A model generated the notes under the pieces. The model made no database searches. It was not told where the DNA came from and saw only the letters and a program-made list of their open reading frames with translations. From assembly GCA_017469885.1 (NCBI GenBank), contig JAFUFO010000015.1, positions 16,034-80,033 on the forward strand: a stretch of DNA of 64,000 bases, read 5' to 3'. Source of the stretch: Solobacterium sp. Its GTDB lineage: Bacteria; Bacillota_I; Bacilli_A; Erysipelotrichales; Erysipelotrichaceae. A program made the translations under genes and the position numbers. Below are positions 53,009-61,268 of this stretch, in pieces; within the stretch, counting starts at the first letter, position 1; every line of letters begins with the position of its first letter.

Positions 53009-53224
53009 ATGGAAGACATCAGAGAAGCCCTGATCGATGCCGGATGTAATGAAGCGGAAATCACATTTATCCAGAACTGTATCCAACAGGGCAGTATCTC
53101 CGATGCGATCACCGCGATGCGGAAATGCCGCTGTGAACGGCTTGAGGCAATGCATGAGGAAGCACGGAAAGTAGACTGTCTCGATTATCTGATCCGAAAG
53201 AGTGAAAAAGAAAGGCGGAACTGA
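53009..53224 (+). CDS. Small helical protein in the LysR-controlled operon
   Basis: A 71-residue cysteine-containing protein that looks all-helical (EDIREALIDAGCNEAEITFIQ, then RCERLEAMHEEARKVDCLDYLIRKSEK). A strong GAAGGAGAGGA site lies upstream of the ATG. It ends 3 nt before the hydrolase gene and is clearly part of that operon. No named domain is recognised. Small proteins of this look often accompany LTTR/hydrolase/aldo-keto reductase clusters, but their role is not known. Confidence 0.7.
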   Translation: MEDIREALIDAGCNEAEITFIQNCIQQGSISDAITAMRKCRCERLEAMHEEARKVDCLDYLIRKSEKERRN

Positions 53225-53227
53225 AAC

Positions 53228-54223
53228 ATGATAAAACCGGCAGAACTGAATCTTACAACAGAATGGGACAAGACCTTCCCGAAGAGCGAAAACGTTGATC
53301 ACGAGAAAGTGACCTTTGTGAACCGTTACGGCATTACCCTTGCGGCAGATATGTATACACCGAAACATGCGGACGGAAAGCTTCCCGCGATCGCGGTCTG
53401 CGGCCCGTTTGGCGCAGTGAAGGAACAGAGCTCCGGTCTGTATGCGCAGACCATGGCAGAGCGCGGATATCTTACGATCGCATTTGACCCGTCCTTTACG
53501 GGAGAAAGCGGCGGCTTTCCAAGATACATGGCATCCCCGGATATCAATACCGAAGACTTCATGGCTGCGGTAGATTTCCTTTCCCTGAATGAAAAGGTCG
53601 ATCCGGAACGCATCGGCATCATCGGCATCTGCGGATGGGGCGGCATGGCGCTCAATACGGCTGCGCTCGATACCCGCGTCAAGGCAACGGTCGCTTCCAC
53701 GATGTATGACATGACCCGCGTCAATGCGAAGGGTTACTTCGATGCGGAAGACAGCGAAGAGGCAAGATACGAAAAGAAGAAGGCGCTGAATGCACAGCGC
53801 CTGGAGGATTACCGGAACGGTTCCTACAAGCTCGGCGGCGGTGTGGTCGATCCGCTTCCGGCAGATGCGCCGTTCTTCGTAAAGGACTATTACGATTACT
53901 ACAAGACACCGCGCGGCTATCACAAACGTTCGCTGAACTCCAACGGCGGATGGAATGTGATCGGCTGTGAATCCTTCATGAATCAGCCGATCCTGAAGTA
54001 TACCAATGAGATCCGCAATGCGGTTCTGATCATCCATGGCGAAAAGGCGCATTCCTGCTATTTCTCAAAGGATGCCTATGCGGATATGATCAGAGACTCC
54101 AAATACACCGAAAACAAGGAACTGATGATTATTCCGGGTGCGGTACATACGGATCTCTATGATCGTGTTGACATTATTCCGTTTGAAAAGATCGATTCCT
54201 TCTTTCAGGAGAATCTGAAATAA
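53228..54223 (+). CDS. Alpha/beta hydrolase with cysteine in the nucleophile elbow
   Basis: A 331-residue cytosolic alpha/beta hydrolase. The elbow reads GICGWGG, putting Cys135 where serine usually lies, as in dienelactone hydrolase; an HTD motif (GAVHTDLYD) near the C-terminus gives the histidine. Strand GKLPAIAVCGPFG and the FDPSFTGESGG loop fit the family. A carboxylesterase, thioesterase or lactonase activity is possible. Co-expression with a flavodoxin-like protein and a reductase under LysR control suggests detoxification of reactive carbonyl or ester compounds, which is inference. Confidence 0.85.
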   Translation: MIKPAELNLTTEWDKTFPKSENVDHEKVTFVNRYGITLAADMYTPKHADGKLPAIAVCGPFGAVKEQSSGLYAQTMAERGYLTIAFDPSFTGESGGFPRYMASPDINTEDFMAAVDFLSLNEKVDPERIGIIGICGWGGMALNTAALDTRVKATVASTMYDMTRVNAKGYFDAEDSEEARYEKKKALNAQRLEDYRNGSYKLGGGVVDPLPADAPFFVKDYYDYYKTPRGYHKRSLNSNGGWNVIGCESFMNQPILKYTNEIRNAVLIIHGEKAHSCYFSKDAYADMIRDSKYTENKELMIIPGAVHTDLYDRVDIIPFEKIDSFFQENLK

Positions 54224-54225
54224 CC

Positions 54226-54774
54226 ATGGCAAAGAAACTGGTTATTATCTCCTCCAGTCTGCGTCCTTCCAGCAACTCTGAGCTGCTTGCCAGGAAGGCG
54301 GAGGAAGGCGCAACGGCCGCAGGCTATGAAACGGAGTTCATTACACTGAAGGATAAGGATATCCGTTTCTGCAAAGGCTGTCTTGCATGTCAGACCACCG
54401 GAACCTGTGTGATCAGAGATGATGTGCTTCCGATTCTTGAGGCGGTGAAGAATGCGGATACACTGCTGTTTGCGACACCGGTGTACTACTATGGAATCAG
54501 CGGTCAGCTGAAGACTCTGCTGGACCGTCTGAATCCGCTGTATATTGCGGATTATAAATTCCGCGATGTATATCTGCTTACTACTTCTGCGGAAGACGGG
54601 GAGGAAGTATACGAAAAGAGTGTAACCTGCATCCAGGGCTGGACGGACTGCTTCCCGAAGAGCCGGTACGCGGGCGTATACAGCGGAGGCGGCGCAGGCA
54701 ATGATGCGATCGCCAGAGATGCGAAATTTGAGGCAATGCTGGAAGGAGCGGTTCGCTTCGGAAAGGATCTTTAA
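54226..54774 (+). CDS. NADPH-dependent FMN reductase / flavodoxin-like protein
   Basis: A 182-residue flavodoxin-fold protein. The FMN phosphate loop is SSSLRPSSNSELLARKA, the Cys-rich CKGCLACQTTGTC segment is that seen in iron-sulfur flavoprotein relatives, and TPVYYYGISGQLKTLLDR binds the isoalloxazine. It probably reduces quinones or other acceptors. It begins 2 nt after the hydrolase stop and ends 1 nt before the next start. CxxCxxC-type residues may hold a cluster, but spacing alone cannot prove it. Confidence 0.87.
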   Translation: MAKKLVIISSSLRPSSNSELLARKAEEGATAAGYETEFITLKDKDIRFCKGCLACQTTGTCVIRDDVLPILEAVKNADTLLFATPVYYYGISGQLKTLLDRLNPLYIADYKFRDVYLLTTSAEDGEEVYEKSVTCIQGWTDCFPKSRYAGVYSGGGAGNDAIARDAKFEAMLEGAVRFGKDL

Positions 54775-54775
54775 G

Positions 54776-56113
54776 ATGAAAAAACGATTCGTACCGGTTC
54801 TCTGTGCGGTTATGACTGTGTTTCTGTCTGCGGGCTGTCAGAGTGAAACTGTGTCCGCGCCAGAAGTGACGGAAGAGCCGGTACAGGAATCGCAGACAGA
54901 AGAACCTGAAACAGCGGAGGAAATCGTTATGGATGAACTGTGTCTGAAAATCGGAGAAGAAGTTCTCGAAGTGAAATGGGAAAACAATGAGAGCGTGGAA
55001 TTCCTGAAGGAAGCGGTGAAGGATGAACCGCTGACTGTGAATCTTTCCATGTACGGAGGGTTCGAACAGGTCGGCAGCCTTGGCATGAGCGTGCCGCGTA
55101 ATGATTCCGATACGGTAACGCAGTCGGGCGATATCGTACTGTATTCCGGAAATCAGATCGTTGTATTCTACGGCTCCAATTCCTGGGCATATACCCGACT
55201 CGGTCATATTGAAAACAAATCGCAGAGTGAACTGTGGGACCTGCTTGGAAACGGTGATGTGACACTGACTCTTTTTAACGGCGCCTCGGCGTCGTTTTCT
55301 GTTCCGGATGTCACGCTGAACAGCGGCTATACTATGCCGGTCCTCGGGCTTGGGACGTGGACGCTGAATGATGCGGAAGCGGAGAACTCGGTCTACCATG
55401 CATTAAAGTCCGGCATGCGGCTGATCGACACTGCAAGATACTACCGCTGTGAGACCGGTGTCGGAAACGGAATCCGGAAAGCAATCGAAGAAGGATTCGT
55501 CACCCGTGAGGAAATCTTCGTCACCAGTAAGATCATGCCCTCCGATTATGACCGCGCGTATCAGGGCATTCATGATTCTCTTGATGACCTTGGACTGGAG
55601 TACATTGATCTGATGTTAATCCATCAGCCGGGCTCCAATGACGAAGCGGTCTACCGCGCTCTGGAACAATCCGTGGAAGAGGGAATCGTGCGCTCCATCG
55701 GAATCTCCAATTACTACACCCCTGAACAGGTGGATGAAGTGCTCTCCTATGCGAAAATCACACCTGCCGTCATTCAGAATGAAAACCATCTGTATTATCA
55801 GAATGATGAACTGCAAGAATATGTAAAACCGTACGGCATCGTGATCGAATCCTGGTATCCGTTCGGCGGAAGGGGACATACGCAGGACCATTTCGGAAAC
55901 GAAACGATCGTGAAGATCGCCGAGGCACACGGAAAGACCCCGGCGCAGATCATCCTGCGCTGGCAGGTACAGGCCGGGTATATTACGATTCCGGGATCGT
56001 CCAATCCGGACCATATTGCGGAGAATGCGGATATCTTTGATTTCTGTCTCAGTGAAGAAGAGATGGCGGAAATCAAAGCACTGGACCGCAATGAGCGGTA
56101 CGTAAACTGGTGA
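54776..56113 (+). CDS. Lipoprotein fusion of a cyclophilin-like domain and an aldo/keto reductase
   Basis: 445 residues. A signal with lipobox FLSAGC (Cys21) is followed by an acidic linker (to about 50) and a cyclophilin-like fold domain (about 52-168; VNLSMYGGFEQVGSLGM, GDIVLYSGNQIVVFYGSNSW). From about 175 comes a full AKR barrel with LIDTARYYRCE (Asp and Tyr), VTSKIM (Lys), MLIHQPG (His), GISNY and the IPGSSNPDHI cofactor segment. Export of an NADPH-type enzyme is odd, because cofactor is scarce outside. The start at 54776 overlaps none of the upstream gene. The long open frame before it is not used. Confidence 0.85.
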   Translation: MKKRFVPVLCAVMTVFLSAGCQSETVSAPEVTEEPVQESQTEEPETAEEIVMDELCLKIGEEVLEVKWENNESVEFLKEAVKDEPLTVNLSMYGGFEQVGSLGMSVPRNDSDTVTQSGDIVLYSGNQIVVFYGSNSWAYTRLGHIENKSQSELWDLLGNGDVTLTLFNGASASFSVPDVTLNSGYTMPVLGLGTWTLNDAEAENSVYHALKSGMRLIDTARYYRCETGVGNGIRKAIEEGFVTREEIFVTSKIMPSDYDRAYQGIHDSLDDLGLEYIDLMLIHQPGSNDEAVYRALEQSVEEGIVRSIGISNYYTPEQVDEVLSYAKITPAVIQNENHLYYQNDELQEYVKPYGIVIESWYPFGGRGHTQDHFGNETIVKIAEAHGKTPAQIILRWQVQAGYITIPGSSNPDHIAENADIFDFCLSEEEMAEIKALDRNERYVNW

Positions 56114-56118
56114 AGCAT

Positions 56119-56154
56119 GAAAACAGCTGAGATCATGGAATCTCAGCTGTTTTC
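56119..56154. terminator. Bidirectional terminator between the aldo/keto reductase and nitroreductase genes
   Basis: GAAAACAGCTGAGAT and ATCTCAGCTGTTTTC are perfect 15-nt arms around a 6-nt loop, with A/T-rich ends serving both strands. Confidence 0.85.
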
Positions 56155-56178
56155 AGTTTTATGCATTGGAAGAATCGA

Positions 56179-56697
56179 TTAATACCGTTTGATCAGTTCA
56201 TACTCTGAACGGCAGCGGGTATGCGCCATGGCAGGAGAGGCGTCTTCTGCCGGATAGCCGACCGCAAACAGCGCAGTCAGAGAATATCCGTTCATATCCG
56301 GAAACAGTTCACACAGTTTTTCCGGGTCAAAGTGACCGATCCATGTGGTCGCGAGGCCAAGATCTGCGATCTCAAGCAGGAGATGGGTTTCGACAATCGA
56401 GGCATCCACATCCGCAAAGTTCTTTCCGTCATAATCACGTACCCAGGCAGTCTTCGGATCTCCGCCGATCACAAAGACGACCGGGCAGGGCTGAATGAAC
56501 GGCTGCTTACAGGCGGATTTCACTTTGGCAAGTGCTTCCTCCGATGTCATGACCCAGATTTTGAACGGCTGGTTATTACATGCGGTAGGTGCCGCAAGGC
56601 CGGCCTGAAGAATTGCATGGATCTGTTCTTCGGAAACCGGACGGTCGGTCAGTTTCCTGCAGGAATACCGGGTTTTGGCAAGGGTAAGAAAATCCAT
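56179..56697 (-). CDS. Nitroreductase-family protein
   Basis: A 172-residue FMN protein. The typical opening is RYSCRKLTDRPVSEEQIHAIL, then the AAPTACNNQPFKIWV flavin contact, DVDASIVETHLLLEIADLGL and the C-terminal SEYELIKRY. It reduces nitro compounds, quinones or flavins with NAD(P)H; small single-domain members often have no known substrate. It is convergent with the LysR-regulated redox operon. A run CCTTTTTC follows the start on the plus strand (AAAGGAGGT on the coding strand), giving a strong ribosome site. Confidence 0.9.
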   Translation of the reverse strand: MDFLTLAKTRYSCRKLTDRPVSEEQIHAILQAGLAAPTACNNQPFKIWVMTSEEALAKVKSACKQPFIQPCPVVFVIGGDPKTAWVRDYDGKNFADVDASIVETHLLLEIADLGLATTWIGHFDPEKLCELFPDMNGYSLTALFAVGYPAEDASPAMAHTRCRSEYELIKRY

Positions 56698-56773
56698 GGC
56701 AGTACCTCCTTTTTCTAAACCTTATCATGAGAAAGGGCTGAATGCCCGCTGTTTGCCTGTATACTGAAATTGT

Positions 56774-57283
56774 ATGATCACACTGAATTCCCTGCCCATC
56801 AATTATGAAGTCCTGAATGACCTGTATGAACATACGGATCAGTCCTTTTGTCTGAACCGTGTTGCGGTTCCGCTCGACGAGGATTCCACCCGGAATTACT
56901 TCCTTGCGGTCCGCTCCGGCATAAACAACGGCATGCCGTTTGACGCAAAGGGTATCTTTCTGGATGGGAAACTGATCGGAAAGGCAGAACGAACGGTTTA
57001 TGAAGACGGCAGCGCAGAACTGGATCTGATCATCCGGAAGGAATACTGCGGAAACGGATACGGCACCGAGGCATTGAACCGGTTTTTAACACAGGCTGCG
57101 CAATGCACATCCTTCTGTGCCTACATTGAATCATCGAATCTTCCGGCCGCACGGGTGCTCGAAAAAAGCGGCTTCCATGCGAAACGGAACTTTCTTGCGG
57201 ATGTCATGACGCCGCAGAGCGGAACCTATGCATTACGCACAGTCGAAGGAACGGAGTACATCCGGGAAGGAGAGGCGCAATGA
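56774..57283 (+). CDS. GNAT-family N-acetyltransferase
   Basis: A 169-residue RimJ/RimL-like acetyltransferase: GIFLDGKLIGKAERTVYEDGSAELDLIIRKEYCGNGYGTEALNRFL contains motif A (YCGNGYGTEAL), then the YIESSNLPAARVLEKSGF motif B. It lacks secretion signals. Its last bases overlap the following lipoprotein start by 4 nt (ATGA). Substrate unknown. It is divergent from the nitroreductase gene, with a 76-nt intergenic region. Confidence 0.87.
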   Translation: MITLNSLPINYEVLNDLYEHTDQSFCLNRVAVPLDEDSTRNYFLAVRSGINNGMPFDAKGIFLDGKLIGKAERTVYEDGSAELDLIIRKEYCGNGYGTEALNRFLTQAAQCTSFCAYIESSNLPAARVLEKSGFHAKRNFLADVMTPQSGTYALRTVEGTEYIREGEAQ

Positions 57284-58638
57284 AAAACCGACTGAAACGG
57301 ATCACAGCACTTCTTTCGGTACTGATTCTTGGAGGCTGTACCGGATATGATTCAATGGTTGAACAGAATGGAATCCGGTATGCGGTTACCGCAAGCGGAA
57401 GGAAGGCGTTTGCGGCGGATGTCATCTGGCAGGTCAGCAGTGACCCGCAGGAAATCACAATCCCGGATGCGATTGACAAAGCATCCGTCACTTCGCTGGG
57501 CGGGTTCTACGGAACCGGCGTTCCGACCCCGTTTATGATTACCGGCGCAGCAGGCAGCTATGACTTCAGTACGGATACTCCGGATTCTTCCCGGTACGGG
57601 GCACCGCTGCGGATTGAGAATGTGCCGTTTACGATTGGCATTCCGGATTCGGTAACGGAAGTAAGACAGGCGGCAGCCGGCGGATGTTACGGCGTCAGAA
57701 CGGAAAACGGTGAAATCGTATTCTATGCGCCGGTAGTTTCATTTTCGTGTTCTGAAAACCACCCTGTCTTTACGACGGACAGCGGGATGCTGGTCAGTAG
57801 AGAGGATCAGCGTCCGGTCATTGAGAACGAAGATTTTTATATGCCCGTACCGGAACCGGAACGGACACTGCGCGATAAGCTGCTTTGCCGGACAGTGAAG
57901 GATATGGGCGATGAAAAAGAAGTCTGGGATTTCTTTCCGGAATTCGGCCGTGTATTCGTGCATATCAATTCCTATATGCATGACAGTGAATATGTATTCT
58001 CCGCAATGGAACTGATTCCGCTGGAAGACGGGATTCTGGATCGTACTGATGTTGATTCCTTTGACGCGGAAATCCGTCAGTTCTCTGATTTTGCGATGGC
58101 GGGACAGTATACCGAGCCGCTTTATCCCTACTGCCGCATCACCGTGCAGGATGAAGATGTCACGTTTACATGGATCGACGAAACAAAGACACCGGTCATG
58201 GATTCCGGAATTCAGTTGCCGAAAGACCTCACACAGCCTTCGCAGTTTGCGATTACAGAGGAAGAACTGAACCGTACTGATCCCGCGGATGTCCGTTCAA
58301 GGCCGTATGCCGGATTTCAGGCTCCGAAGCTGAACGGAAAAACACTGGAATATGACAACGGACGCATCATCATTTACCGTGACGGGACGATTACGATCGA
58401 ACAGGATCAGGAAAATACAACCGTGGTATACCGCGGTCTGGCGCGGACCGGCGCAAAGTGGAGTGATGGAAATCTTCACTTTGCGGTGAAAAAACTCGGC
58501 GGCACAACCGAGCCGTACTTCGGAAAAGTGCATCTGGAAGTGGAGGACGATACCGTCACGTTTACCGCAATGGAAGGCTTTGAACACAGCCCGCTGATTC
58601 CGGAAGGAGACGATACGCTCGTATGCCGGATTTCCTGA
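57280..58638 (+). CDS. Lipoprotein of unknown function
   Basis: A 452-residue exported protein with signal MKNRLKRITALLSVLILGGC (lipid on Cys20). The mature part is beta-rich without a recognised domain. It has an early segment VTASGRKAFAADVIWQVSSDPQEITIPD and a long middle of mixed strands. The C-terminal region DGTITIEQDQENTTVVYRG may form a small beta domain. It is translationally coupled to the GNAT gene before and a membrane protein after (16-nt overlap). The pair may form a surface complex; nothing in sequence says what it binds. Confidence 0.75.
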   Translation: MKNRLKRITALLSVLILGGCTGYDSMVEQNGIRYAVTASGRKAFAADVIWQVSSDPQEITIPDAIDKASVTSLGGFYGTGVPTPFMITGAAGSYDFSTDTPDSSRYGAPLRIENVPFTIGIPDSVTEVRQAAAGGCYGVRTENGEIVFYAPVVSFSCSENHPVFTTDSGMLVSREDQRPVIENEDFYMPVPEPERTLRDKLLCRTVKDMGDEKEVWDFFPEFGRVFVHINSYMHDSEYVFSAMELIPLEDGILDRTDVDSFDAEIRQFSDFAMAGQYTEPLYPYCRITVQDEDVTFTWIDETKTPVMDSGIQLPKDLTQPSQFAITEEELNRTDPADVRSRPYAGFQAPKLNGKTLEYDNGRIIIYRDGTITIEQDQENTTVVYRGLARTGAKWSDGNLHFAVKKLGGTTEPYFGKVHLEVEDDTVTFTAMEGFEHSPLIPEGDDTLVCRIS

Positions 58639-59231
58639 AACAGGCAGCCCGTCTTCTGAAGCGGCTCCGTCCAGAGGCGAAGGCTGCGCTTGCGGGCATG
58701 GCTGCGGCACTGCTTCTTCTGTTTCTTGTCCTCTCTAACCGCGGTATCAACGTTAAGAAGTTTGCGAATTACCGGAAGATGCTGGGAGCGGAGGAAATCG
58801 AAGTCTGTGCGTCCAGTTCCGGAAAAACCTATGAAGACTACCGCATGATTACGGATGAGACCTCCAATCAGTACAGGCTGATCCATTCAAAACTGAAGGT
58901 GGATAAGAAGACCGGATTTCTCTATGACAAGGACGGCTTTCTGGCAGTGGCACTTGGCTACCAGTTTGGGCCGGTCGGTACACGGTATTACTTCACACTG
59001 GATACCGGCATCGTGCTTCCGCTGATCAAGACCGATGAAAAGGATCCGAAAGATGCCTCGGACGGCTGTGTCGTGGATATCAACGGCACCGTGATTGAAT
59101 TTGTGATTGACGCCGACCGGGCGCTGAAGCACTTCGGCACCATTACCAACGGACTGGTGCTGGACGGCAATTACAACAACAGTCCGGATTTTGCCGGATC
59201 GATCGTCAAAATTGAGCGAATCCTTCAATGA
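58623..59231 (+). CDS. Single-pass membrane protein of unknown function, coupled to the preceding lipoprotein
   Basis: A 202-residue protein. A short basic cytosolic start (KQAARLLKRLRPEAKAAL) is followed by one transmembrane helix (about residues 21-39) and an extracytoplasmic domain. That domain includes a YRLIHSKLKVDKKTGFLYDKDG beta segment and an ASDGCVVDINGTVIEF stretch. No family is recognised. It starts inside the end of the lipoprotein gene, so both are probably translated in one pass. Codon usage matches its neighbours. Confidence 0.7.
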   Translation: MPDFLKQAARLLKRLRPEAKAALAGMAAALLLLFLVLSNRGINVKKFANYRKMLGAEEIEVCASSSGKTYEDYRMITDETSNQYRLIHSKLKVDKKTGFLYDKDGFLAVALGYQFGPVGTRYYFTLDTGIVLPLIKTDEKDPKDASDGCVVDINGTVIEFVIDADRALKHFGTITNGLVLDGNYNNSPDFAGSIVKIERILQ

Positions 59232-59238
59232 AGGAAGA

Positions 59239-59285
59239 GGAACTGTAACTCGGGTATACCGCGTCGTTACAGCTCCCTTTTTTTA
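59239..59285 (+). terminator. Terminator after the lipoprotein/membrane-protein pair
   Basis: GGAACTGTAAC pairs with GTTACAGCTCC (one mismatch) across a 16-nt loop and is followed by CCTTTTTTT. Confidence 0.7.
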
Positions 59286-59390
59286 ACGTTCCGGAAAAAG
59301 ACGCGTGTGCATTTATAAATACAGCCATCCGAAGATCTTCTCCGCTTTGTGTTATGAAAAAAATAAAAAATAGAGTACGGATTCCGGGAT

Positions 59391-59641
59391 TATAATTAGA
59401 ACAGAGCGTCAGAGGGAATAACCATGTGCAGACACCGTGCAGATGCTGTATGTGATTTCGGTCCGGAACTTTGGAAGAAAACAGCGGCGATCTTTCAGGC
59501 TGTGAGATTACAACAGAGTTCATCCGGATTATGACGCCTCTCTACTGAAATATGGAGAAAAAATAGGGGAATGAAAGCGGAGCCTGTCGGAACCAGGACA
59601 GTCCGCTCATCATTTATAAAAAAAGGGGGTGTATTAAACTT
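59391..59641 (+). promoter_or_regulatory. Long leader region of the N-acetylglucosamine-type PTS gene
   Basis: A TATAAT (59391-59396) follows an A-rich tract that could act as an UP element; no good -35 is seen. The roughly 240-nt leader holds a possible 36-codon ORF with GAGGG upstream (59424-59534) and a hairpin AGCGGA...TCCGCT (59578-59608). A classic BglG-type antiterminator motif was not found. Nothing else is evident between 59286 and 59641. Confidence 0.4.
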
Positions 59642-61129
59642 ATGATGAAATGGCTTCAAAAATTAGGAAAATCCCTGATGCTGCCGGTCGCAGTACTGCC
59701 GGTATGCGGAATCCTCATGGGTATCGGATACGCACTGTGTCCGGCTACCATGCAGGGTGGTGAGATTTCCGGTGTCGCAAATCTTGTCGGCTTCTTCCTT
59801 GTAAAAGCCGGCGGCGCACTTATCGATAACATGGCACTGCTGTTCGCAGTCGGTGTCGCGGTTGGTCTGGCAAACGACCATGACGGAACTGCTTCTCTGG
59901 CGGGTCTTGTTTCCTGGCTCGTTATCACAACACTGTTAAGCACAGGTACCGTTGGAACCATGTTCCCGAACCTGATTGCCAACGAGGTCAACAGTATCGC
60001 GTTCTCCAAGATTCAGAACGCATTCATCGGAATCGGCGCAGGTATCATCGGATCCAGCTGCTATAACCGGTTCAAGACGCAGAAGCTGCCTGACTTCCTC
60101 GCATTCTTCTCCGGCAAGCGTTTCGTTGCGATCGCTACCGCTATCGCTTCCATTATCGCTTCCGCGGTTCTCCTGCTTGTATGGCCGCTGATCTTCTCCG
60201 GTCTGGTTGCTCTGGGTCAGGGAATCGTCAAGATGGGTTACTTCGGCGCAGGTCTCTATGCATTCCTGAACCGTTTACTGATTCCGTTCGGACTCCATCA
60301 CGCACTCAACAACGTATTCTGGTTCGACACCATCGGTCTTGGTGATCTGTCTCACTTCTGGGCTGGTGATGTTACAGGCGTCAACGGTGTTAACTGGGAT
60401 CTCGGTATTTACATGTCCGGTTTCTTCGCACCGATGATGTTCGGTATTCCGGGTGCTGCACTTGCGATCTACCGCAATGCAAAACCTTCCCAGAAGAAGG
60501 CAGTCGCATCTCTGATGATCTCCGCCGCAGTATGCTCGTTCATCTGCGGTGTTACGGAACCGTTTGAGTTCTCGTTCATGTTCCTGGCGTTCCCGCTGTA
60601 TATCGTTTACTCCCTGCTGTATCTGTTATTCACAGTTATTACATGCATCGTTGGTTTCCGCGGCGGATTCTCCTTCTCCGCAGGTCTCACTGACCTGATC
60701 TTCTCCTCTTCCTTACCGGCAGCGGCGAAGACATGGCTGATTATCCCGCTGGGAATCTGTGCATTCATCGTATTCTACTTCGTATTCGATTTCTGCATTA
60801 AGAAGTTCGATTTCAAGACACCGGGACGTGGTGATGATGAAGACGATATTCCGGAATCTGAAAAGAGCATTGTTCTTGAGAACAACGACTTCACCGAAGT
60901 TGCCAAGGCAGTTCTTGCGGCAGTCGGCGGAAAAGAGAATGTTGAAGATGTTGATTACTGTGTCACACGTCTGCGTTTCACACTCAAGGACGCAACACAG
61001 GTCGATGAGAAGGCATGCAAGGCAGCAGGTGCTGCGGGCGTAATTCGTCCTTCCAAGAATGCCGCTCAGGTAATCATCGGCACGAAAGTTCAGTTTGTTT
61101 ACGACGAACTCGCAAAACTGCTGAAGTAA
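59642..61129 (+). CDS. nagE: PTS glucose/GlcNAc-family IICB component
   Basis: A 495-residue permease. The IIC part (to about 395) has LMLPVAVLPVCGILMGIGYAL, NRLLIPFGLHHALNNVFWF, GVTEPFEFSFMFLAFPLYI and AGFSFSAGL-like GGFSFSAGLTDLI. A linker and a IIB domain with phosphocysteine Cys440 in VDYCVTRLRF follow. Motif wording and the SFSAG loop are closest to NagE (N-acetylglucosamine), while glucose or maltose specificity cannot be excluded. No IIA domain is attached, so a separate IIA (such as Crr) is needed. GGGGGTG lies before the ATG pair at 59642/59645. Confidence 0.85.
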   Translation: MMKWLQKLGKSLMLPVAVLPVCGILMGIGYALCPATMQGGEISGVANLVGFFLVKAGGALIDNMALLFAVGVAVGLANDHDGTASLAGLVSWLVITTLLSTGTVGTMFPNLIANEVNSIAFSKIQNAFIGIGAGIIGSSCYNRFKTQKLPDFLAFFSGKRFVAIATAIASIIASAVLLLVWPLIFSGLVALGQGIVKMGYFGAGLYAFLNRLLIPFGLHHALNNVFWFDTIGLGDLSHFWAGDVTGVNGVNWDLGIYMSGFFAPMMFGIPGAALAIYRNAKPSQKKAVASLMISAAVCSFICGVTEPFEFSFMFLAFPLYIVYSLLYLLFTVITCIVGFRGGFSFSAGLTDLIFSSSLPAAAKTWLIIPLGICAFIVFYFVFDFCIKKFDFKTPGRGDDEDDIPESEKSIVLENNDFTEVAKAVLAAVGGKENVEDVDYCVTRLRFTLKDATQVDEKACKAAGAAGVIRPSKNAAQVIIGTKVQFVYDELAKLLK

Positions 61130-61174
61130 TCTGAATGTCCGGCTGAGAAAGACTGGTTCCTTTCTTAACCTCAG

Positions 61175-61212
61175 AGGATCCGACCGTAAACAGGCCGGGT
61201 CCTTTTGTTTTT
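61175..61212 (+). terminator. Terminator after the PTS IICB gene
   Basis: AGGATCCG and CGGGTCCT can pair with G-U contacts, followed by TTTTGTTTTT. Confidence 0.6.
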
Positions 61213-61234
61213 ATTAAGCGCAGGAACTCATCAC

Positions 61235-61261
61235 AGAAAACCCCGGTCATCTGACCGGGGT
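61235..61261 (-). terminator. Terminator of the DUF7916-like gene
   Basis: ACCCCGGTCA and TGACCGGGGT form a perfect 10-bp stem with a two-base spacer. Reading the minus strand it ends in TTTTC. Confidence 0.8.
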
Positions 61262-61268
61262 CTGAGAT

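Noticed and set aside
59578..59608. Possible BglG-type antiterminator hairpin in the PTS leader
   Set aside because: The sequence does not match the known antiterminator consensus; kept only as an unnamed hairpin.
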